Origin: Croceimicrobium sp965656185
GTDB lineage: Bacteria > Bacteroidota > Bacteroidia > Flavobacteriales > Schleiferiaceae
Length of the DNA: 44,882 bases
Direction: 5' to 3'
Assembly: GCA_965656185.1 (NCBI GenBank)
Contig: CBFHJH010000017.1
Location: 1 to 44,882, forward strand
Part shown: positions 39,938 through 44,882 of the stretch, in pieces
How the letters are laid out: every line of letters begins with the position of its first letter
How positions within the stretch are numbered: the stretch's first letter is position 1
The notes under the pieces: model-generated
The model's database searches: none
What the model saw: the letters and a program-made list of their open reading frames with translations, nothing else
What the model was told of the DNA's origin: nothing
Program-made: the position numbers and the translations under genes

Positions 39938-41260
39938 TTACTGTTCGGATGATTTAGGCAAATAGTATAATACCACGCGGTTTTCTGGACGGAGGTATTT
40001 TTTAGCTACCACTAAAAGGTACTCACGATCGATCTTACGGTATTCTTTGATCTCGGTATTGATCAAATTAGCGTCACCGTAGTAAACGTGGTAGTTAGCT
40101 AAGCTTTCAGCAATTCCTGATACGCTACCGTTGGTGGCCACGAAATCGTTTTCCAACTTGTTTTGAATCTTTTGGTAATCGCGTTCCGAAATCATTTCTT
40201 CGGTCATCTTGGCAACCTCGGCGTCGATAGCGGCAGTAAAGTCGCCAAGGTCCACCCCTTGATTTGCTAAACCGAAAGTGATAAAGAGTCCTGCGTTTTC
40301 TAAAGTGAAAGGGAAGGATTGTACTACAAGACCTAGTTGTTTTTCGTCAACGATGCTTTTGTAAAGACGAGAGCTTTGACCATCAGATAAAATGGTAGAG
40401 ATCATATCCATCGCGTAAGCTTCTTTGGTGCCTTGCTTTGGACTGCGGTAGCCAATAAAAACTCCCGGTAATTGAATATTGTCATAAACTGTATCTACAA
40501 CTTCTCCGCTTAATGGAGCTGGTGCTTCGGTGGGGCGAGGCACTTCTTTGGTACCGGCAGGGATGCTGCCAAAATACTTCTGGATCCACTCCTTAGCCTG
40601 ATCGATGTCGATGTCGCCAGCAATAGAAAGGGTGGCATTATTAGGGGCGTAAAAAGTTTTATAGAAATCGGTGAAGTCCTCGATGGCGGCTGCGTTCAAG
40701 TCTTCCATGGTTCCGATCGGGGGAATGCCATAATAGCTGCCATCGAATGCAGCGCCGAACATTTTTTCTTGGAAAGAACCGTAAGGCTGATTGTCGATAC
40801 GCAATCGCTTCTCTTCCTTAACCACTTCTCGCTGGGTTTCTACCCCTTGCATATCTACCGTAGCGTGGAACATGCGCTCGCTCTCTAACCATAGACCTAA
40901 TTCCAATTGATTGGAAGGCAAGATCTCGTAATAAAAGGTACGGTCGAATGAGGTGTTAGCATTGAGCTGACCACCATTGGCCTGCACTAACTTCATATAT
41001 TCTCCGCGTTCGATATTGGGTGAACCTTCGAACATGAGGTGTTCAAAGAAGTGCGCAAATCCAGAGCGACCTTCTTTTTCGTTTTTACTACCTACGTGGT
41101 AGAGCACAGACACGGCTACGATGGGAGTGCTATGATCTTCGTGTAAGATCACGTGCATGCCATTGTCTAGGTCATATTCCTCGAACTCGATATTGCTTTG
41201 GGCAAAAGTGCTGCCCGCAGCAAGGAGAAGGAATAAGCCGAAGATTGATTTCTTCATCAT
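39938..41260 (-). CDS. M16-family zinc protease, catalytic subunit
   Basis: 440 residues with a signal peptide (MMKKSIFGLFLLLAAGSTFA). The inverted zinc motif HxxEH is H70-F-F-E73-H74, and the helix ETQREVVKEEKRLR supplies the third ligand. As a single M16B-length protein it must dimerise; the non-catalytic partner follows 8 bp downstream. It probably degrades short peptides in the periplasm. MM at the start gives two possible ATGs three bases apart. Confidence 0.94.
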   Translation of the reverse strand: MMKKSIFGLFLLLAAGSTFAQSNIEFEEYDLDNGMHVILHEDHSTPIVAVSVLYHVGSKNEKEGRSGFAHFFEHLMFEGSPNIERGEYMKLVQANGGQLNANTSFDRTFYYEILPSNQLELGLWLESERMFHATVDMQGVETQREVVKEEKRLRIDNQPYGSFQEKMFGAAFDGSYYGIPPIGTMEDLNAAAIEDFTDFYKTFYAPNNATLSIAGDIDIDQAKEWIQKYFGSIPAGTKEVPRPTEAPAPLSGEVVDTVYDNIQLPGVFIGYRSPKQGTKEAYAMDMISTILSDGQSSRLYKSIVDEKQLGLVVQSFPFTLENAGLFITFGLANQGVDLGDFTAAIDAEVAKMTEEMISERDYQKIQNKLENDFVATNGSVSGIAESLANYHVYYGDANLINTEIKEYRKIDREYLLVVAKKYLRPENRVVLYYLPKSSEQ

Positions 41261-41470
41261 GTAATAGAATTTTTGTTTTTCTGTCCTTTTTAAGGATTGG
41301 CAATTTTAAGGTTTTTTAAGGAAATTACTAAGCGGAATGGGCTTAGTTTGCAGGCTATTTCATTAGATTAGACGTTAATATTCTGTGAAATTTAAGGAGC
41401 GGTTTAAAATGCATTGATGAATTGTTTCAAAAAGATTAGTGGTACTTTACTATCTATGAGATAATTGTAT

Positions 41471-41478
41471 TACATTTG
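41471..41478 (+). promoter_or_regulatory. -7 box of the rplU-rpmA promoter
   Basis: TACATTTG, continuing CAGCCCTAAATT, fits TAnnTTTG and shares the block ATTTGCAGCCCT with the HU promoter. It lies 21 nt before the ATG at 41500. Confidence 0.75.
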
Positions 41479-41499
41479 CAGCCCTAAATTTTAATGAAT

Positions 41500-41808
41500 A
41501 TGTACGCCATTGTAGAGATAGCAGGGCATCAGTACAAAGTACGCAAAGATCAACGCATCTTCGTTAATCGTCTAGACGCCAAAGAAGGATCTAAAGTATC
41601 TTTCGATAAGGTAATGTTGACCGACGATAACGGTAAGGTGGAAGTTGGCGCCCCGGTTATAGAAGGCATCAAAGTAGATGCAAAAGTTGTTCAGCACACC
41701 AAAGCTGACAAGGTATTAGTGTTTAAAAAGAAACGTCGTAAAGGTTACCAAAAGATGAACGGTCACCGTCAGTACATCTCTCAAATCGAGATTACTAAGA
41801 TCGGTTAA
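41500..41808 (+). CDS. rplU: Large-subunit ribosomal protein bL21
   Basis: 102 residues. MYAIVEIAGHQYKVRKDQRI is the usual start, so ATG 41500 is preferred to ATG 41494, two codons upstream. KVLVFKKKRRKGYQKMNGHR is the conserved basic C-terminus that binds 23S rRNA. It is followed by rpmA after 30 bp, the universal rplU-rpmA operon. Confidence 0.97.
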   Translation: MYAIVEIAGHQYKVRKDQRIFVNRLDAKEGSKVSFDKVMLTDDNGKVEVGAPVIEGIKVDAKVVQHTKADKVLVFKKKRRKGYQKMNGHRQYISQIEITKIG

Positions 41809-41838
41809 TCGGTAACTATAACTCAAAATTTTTAAGAC

Positions 41839-42096
41839 ATGGCTCACAAAAAAGGAGTAGGTAGTTCGAAGAACGGACGCGAATCAGAAAGTAAACGTCT
41901 TGGTGTAAAGATCTTTGGTGGTCAGCAGGCCATTGCTGGTAACATCATTGTACGTCAACGTGGAACTCGTCACAATCCAGGCGAAAACGTAGGTATGGGT
42001 AAAGACCACACCTTATTTGCTTTGGTAGACGGAACGGTAACTTTCCGTAAAAAGGCTAACAATAAATCTTTCGTATCGGTAGAGCCTACCGCATAA
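41839..42096 (+). CDS. rpmA: Large-subunit ribosomal protein bL27
   Basis: 85 residues. MAHKKGVGSSKNGRESESKR and the block QRGTRHNPGENVGMGKDHTL are diagnostic. The N-terminal arm reaches the peptidyl-transferase centre. It starts directly at MAHKK, without the cleaved N-terminal extension seen in Firmicutes. It ends in a strong terminator 20 bp downstream. Confidence 0.97.
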   Translation: MAHKKGVGSSKNGRESESKRLGVKIFGGQQAIAGNIIVRQRGTRHNPGENVGMGKDHTLFALVDGTVTFRKKANNKSFVSVEPTA

Positions 42097-42115
42097 GGAA
42101 AGAAGCATAAGATAG

Positions 42116-42152
42116 AAACCCCTGAGGTCTGAATGACTTCAGGGGTTTTTTT
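42116..42152 (+). terminator. Terminator of rplU-rpmA
   Basis: AAACCCCTGA and TCAGGGGTTT form a perfect 10-bp stem with a 13-nt loop, followed by TTTT. Confidence 0.92.
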
Positions 42153-42212
42153 ATGCCCATAGCTTTCGCTTATTTCCTCATCCTAAGCCTTTCTTTAAAG
42201 AGGGGCGATGCT

Positions 42213-42220
42213 TAACTTCG
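42213..42220 (+). promoter_or_regulatory. -7-like box of serS
   Basis: TAACTTCG differs from TAnnTTTG at one base and lies 14 nt before ATG 42235. It argues against the in-frame ATG at 42208, which lies upstream of it. Confidence 0.5.
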
Positions 42221-42234
42221 CCGAAAATTCCATC

Positions 42235-43503
42235 ATGCTCGAAATTTCTTACCTCCGCGAAAATGCCCAAGCAGCAGCTGCTGGGTTACGTAAACGCGGT
42301 TTGGATGTAGAACAAAATATTGCCGATATCCTAAAATTGGATGAGTTGCGCCGTCAGAACCAAAATGAACTGGATCAGACCTTGGCCGAAAGCAATAAGC
42401 TATCTAAGGAAATTGGTATGCTCTTTAAGCAAGGCAAACGCGAGGAAGCCGAGCAGATGAAGGCACGCACGGCCGAGCTGAAGGAAAAAACCAAAGATCT
42501 GCAGCAAGAGCAGGAGCAATTAAAATCTAGCTTGGAGCAAGATTTAGTGGCTTTGCCTAATGTTCCTATCGATATCGTGCCAGCCGGCGCCACTGCCGAT
42601 GATAATGAGGAGGTAGGTCGTCATGGTGCCTTTCCCGAGCTTGGCGCGGAAGCTAAGCCCCATTGGGAACTGGCCGAGGAATTGAAATTGATTCGCTTCG
42701 ACCTTGGTGTGAAAATTACCGGAGCAGGTTTCCCGGTTTATCAGGGAAAAGGAGCGCGCTTGCAAAGAGCCTTGATCAATTTTTTCTTGGAAGAAAACAT
42801 TAAGGCTGGTTTCGAAGAGTATCAGCCCCCTTTAATGGTAAATGAAGATTCGGGCTTTGGCACCGGTCAGCTTCCCGATAAGGAAGGGCAGATGTATCAT
42901 ATGAGCGAAGATAACCTCTACGCTATTCCAACCGCAGAGGTGCCGATTACCAATATTTTCCGCAATGAGATTCTTAGTGATGAGGAGTTACCAGTGAAAG
43001 CTACCGCTTACAGCGCCTGCTTTCGGAGAGAGGCAGGATCTTATGGTAAAGACGTTCGGGGCTTGAACCGCCTGCATCAGTTCGATAAAGTGGAGATCGT
43101 GAGTTTAACTAAACCGGAAGACTCCATGGCCATGCTCGATCAAATGGTGGAGCATATCGCTTCTTTACTACAGAAGTTAGAACTTCCTTACCGCATTTTG
43201 CGTTTATGCGGGGGAGATATGGGATTTACCTCGGCCATAACCTACGATTTTGAGGTCTGGAGTGCAGCGCAAGAACGTTGGTTGGAGGTAAGCTCGGTAT
43301 CGAATTTTAAAACCTTCCAGACTAATCGCATGAAAATTCGCTATCGCGGCGAGGATAAGAAGACGCATTTAGTACACAGTCTTAATGGTAGCGCCTTAGC
43401 TTTACCGAGGATCCTGGCCGCATTATTAGAAAATAACCAAGGGGCGGAAGGAATTCATATTCCTGAGGCGCTTCATCGTTTTACCGGATTTGAAAAGATC
43501 TAA
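42235..43503 (+). CDS. serS: Seryl-tRNA synthetase
   Basis: 422 residues, class II synthetase of standard length. The N-terminal coiled coil (about 25-100, tRNA-binding arm) is followed by the catalytic domain with motif 2 CFRREAGSYGKDVRGLNRLH and motif 3 region LNGSALALPRILAALLE. The TAEVPITN block binds serine. It begins MLEISYLREN, the family start, which supports ATG 42235. A lipoprotein gene follows 5 bp downstream. Confidence 0.97.
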   Translation: MLEISYLRENAQAAAAGLRKRGLDVEQNIADILKLDELRRQNQNELDQTLAESNKLSKEIGMLFKQGKREEAEQMKARTAELKEKTKDLQQEQEQLKSSLEQDLVALPNVPIDIVPAGATADDNEEVGRHGAFPELGAEAKPHWELAEELKLIRFDLGVKITGAGFPVYQGKGARLQRALINFFLEENIKAGFEEYQPPLMVNEDSGFGTGQLPDKEGQMYHMSEDNLYAIPTAEVPITNIFRNEILSDEELPVKATAYSACFRREAGSYGKDVRGLNRLHQFDKVEIVSLTKPEDSMAMLDQMVEHIASLLQKLELPYRILRLCGGDMGFTSAITYDFEVWSAAQERWLEVSSVSNFKTFQTNRMKIRYRGEDKKTHLVHSLNGSALALPRILAALLENNQGAEGIHIPEALHRFTGFEKI

Positions 43504-43508
43504 ACCCA

Positions 43509-44063
43509 ATGCGAAACATAATTCTACTACTCAGCTTTATTTCAGTTTTCATGGCTTGCAAGCCATCGGTCGATGCTCAATACGTCGAAGAGGTTCAAAA
43601 CATTGACCGCATGCTAGAAGAGGTCGATTCTTTGCGCAGCAGTTTCGAAGCGGTGGACCTAGCCAAAGTACGGTCTGAGTTACCGCAGATCGATTCTCTG
43701 AGTGCTATTTTAACTAGTAATGGCGTGGATCAAAATGATAAGGTTTATTGGACAAAAACTTTGGCTAGTTTGTTTTATGTAAAGGAGCCCTACGAGAAGT
43801 TTTCACGTGATGCCTCTAAGATCGATGAAGGCTTAGCTTTATCGCGCACCCAATTACAAACTTTGAGAAATAGTATTGTAGATGAGCAATTGGACTCAAG
43901 CGAGATCGCGGAATATTATTTCACCGAAACCAAGGCATTTAACGATGTAGTGCTCTTACATCGCAAACGGGTTGGTCCAGCCCAAGAGGCTTTAGCGATC
44001 TGGGATACTGCCGTGGATCGTTACTTGCTTTTGGCGGCAAAAAGCGATAGCTTGGCTAAATAA
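43509..44063 (+). CDS. Predicted lipoprotein of unknown function
   Basis: 184 residues. The signal peptide ends in lipobox FMAC with C17 lipidated. The mature protein is almost entirely helical and charged (VQNIDRMLEEVDSLRSSFEA, DEGLALSRTQLQTLRNSIVD), probably a small helical bundle. Codons fit the neighbours. It starts 5 bp after serS and is followed at once by a secreted TPR gene, so both may be co-expressed with serS. I do not recognise a named family. Confidence 0.82.
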   Translation: MRNIILLLSFISVFMACKPSVDAQYVEEVQNIDRMLEEVDSLRSSFEAVDLAKVRSELPQIDSLSAILTSNGVDQNDKVYWTKTLASLFYVKEPYEKFSRDASKIDEGLALSRTQLQTLRNSIVDEQLDSSEIAEYYFTETKAFNDVVLLHRKRVGPAQEALAIWDTAVDRYLLLAAKSDSLAK

Positions 44064-44073
44064 GCATTGGCCT

Positions 44074-44882
44074 TTGAAACTAAAATCATTAATCTTAGTC
44101 CTTTTATTAGCGCCCTTCGCCGTTCTCGCGCAGGGAGAGAAGGATGAGCTTATCAATGATTTCTCCAACTTACAGCTGGCCAAACAGTACTTCGAAAAGC
44201 AGGAGTATGAGAAAGTACTGGACTACTTAGACGACCTTAAAGATGAAAGTCGCGATAAAGAGGTTTACCGCTTGCTTTTCGACTCCTATCTTGAATTGGA
44301 CGAATTGCGAAAGGCGGAGCGCCTTACCAAAAGTTGGCAGCGCAAGGTGCCAGCGATGAAGGCACAGCTTATAGCCGATCAATACTTCGTGCTTTTAAAG
44401 CAAGAGGACAAGAAGGAGGCACAGGAACTAATCAACGAGGAGATTTATCTTGCCCTGGATCAAAACCCAGGTCTAGCCTACGCATACGGGAAGGCGTTTA
44501 ACGATCGGGGTTACCCCGAAGAAGCTTTGGCGATATACCAAGCCGCGCTAAAGCGAAACTCCAATATGAATTTCTCTTACCAAATGGCGCTCCTTTACGG
44601 GGAGTTAGGCGATATCAAAAGTATGTACCGCATGTACATCGAAATGGTAGAGCGCACGCCGGGATATTTGGCAACGGTGAAAATGCTCTTGGCACGTTCT
44701 ATTGAACCAAGTGAAGAAGAAGACGAGAACTTACAATTCTTAAAACAGGAATTAATCCAAAGGATTCAGAGCGGTGGCCCCAAGCGGATCAATGAGCTGT
44801 TGATCCACATTTACAGTCAGGAGAAAAATTTTGCCGGCGCTTTTACTCAGCTTAAAGCACTTGATCGCCGAGGCAACCTTAA
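44074..44882 (+). CDS. Secreted TPR protein, N-terminal 269 residues, cut by the window edge
   Basis: The frame opens at TTG 44074, 10 bp after the lipoprotein stop, and runs to the end without a stop. It starts with a signal peptide (MKLKSLILVLLLAPFAVLAQ) and continues with TPR-like helices: LAKQYFEKQEYEKVLDYLDD, AYAYGKAFNDRGYPEEALAI, FSYQMALLYGELGDIKSMYR. This is probably a periplasmic or outer-membrane repeat protein. No ATG lies in a suitable place; TTG 44067 is out of frame. The full length and C-terminal domain lie outside. Confidence 0.83.
   Translation, partial: MKLKSLILVLLLAPFAVLAQGEKDELINDFSNLQLAKQYFEKQEYEKVLDYLDDLKDESRDKEVYRLLFDSYLELDELRKAERLTKSWQRKVPAMKAQLIADQYFVLLKQEDKKEAQELINEEIYLALDQNPGLAYAYGKAFNDRGYPEEALAIYQAALKRNSNMNFSYQMALLYGELGDIKSMYRMYIEMVERTPGYLATVKMLLARSIEPSEEEDENLQFLKQELIQRIQSGGPKRINELLIHIYSQEKNFAGAFTQLKALDRRGNL

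Overview
The window looks like a scaffold from a marine-type flavobacterium or close relative (phylum Bacteroidota, probably order Flavobacteriales). The evidence is the gliding and type IX secretion genes gldE and gldD, two secreted proteins with certain or probable type IX C-terminal sorting domains, two TonB-dependent receptors, LytTR/LytS signalling, a 29-residue AURKAIP1/COX24-type protein, and promoters with the Bacteroidota -7 box TAnnTTTG. There are three runs of 97-98 N, which suggests a short-read or metagenome assembly. There is no rRNA, complete tRNA, CRISPR array or recognisable insertion sequence.

Layout. 1-1875 is the right-hand end of an integrated element: a tyrosine recombinase, a translationally coupled unknown gene running off the left edge, three helically phased 11-bp repeats, and a 22-nt 3' fragment of a tRNA gene still followed by its terminator. 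1891-4418 (minus) is a chromosomal run of outer-membrane barrel protein, Kdo transferase (waaA) and 5-formyl-THF cyclo-ligase. 4484-10123 (plus) is a tight five-gene nucleotide-sugar operon: DegT aminotransferase, UDP-glucose dehydrogenase, UDP-xylose synthase, galE, rfbB. 10126-18357 (minus) is a same-strand run of TonB-dependent receptor, TPR protein, LytS-type kinase, LytTR regulator, M16 protease and SLC12-like permease; the first four form one very compact operon. 18540-21516 (minus) holds an S9 peptidase and an OmpA-family lipoprotein.

21580-24154 (minus) is HU, a TPR protein, the COX24-type mini-protein and RNase E/G. Divergent from it, 24278-28071 (plus) is mutY, ssb, gldE, gldD and a DUF2007-like gene. 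28068-30380 (minus) has heme A synthase and a secreted Kelch protein with a type IX sorting domain. A GT39-type membrane glycosyltransferase (plus) is convergent with a GH16-like enzyme and an S74-tail-like partner (minus, 31886-33776). 33839-36828 (minus) is a heme-type TonB receptor with a small membrane protein, divergent from an EamA transporter. 37857-41260 (minus) is an M16 pair with one catalytic and one non-catalytic subunit. 41500-44882 (plus) is rplU, rpmA, serS, a lipoprotein and a TPR protein cut by the right edge.

Most of the window is ordinary flavobacterial core genome. The parts most worth a second look are the att/tRNA boundary and arm-site-like repeats at the left edge, the receptor-TPR-LytS-LytTR operon with a hairpin abutting its first start codon, the structured region in front of the RNase E/G gene, and two N runs inside genes that appear to be false gaps (removing 99 nt restores family-typical proteins).
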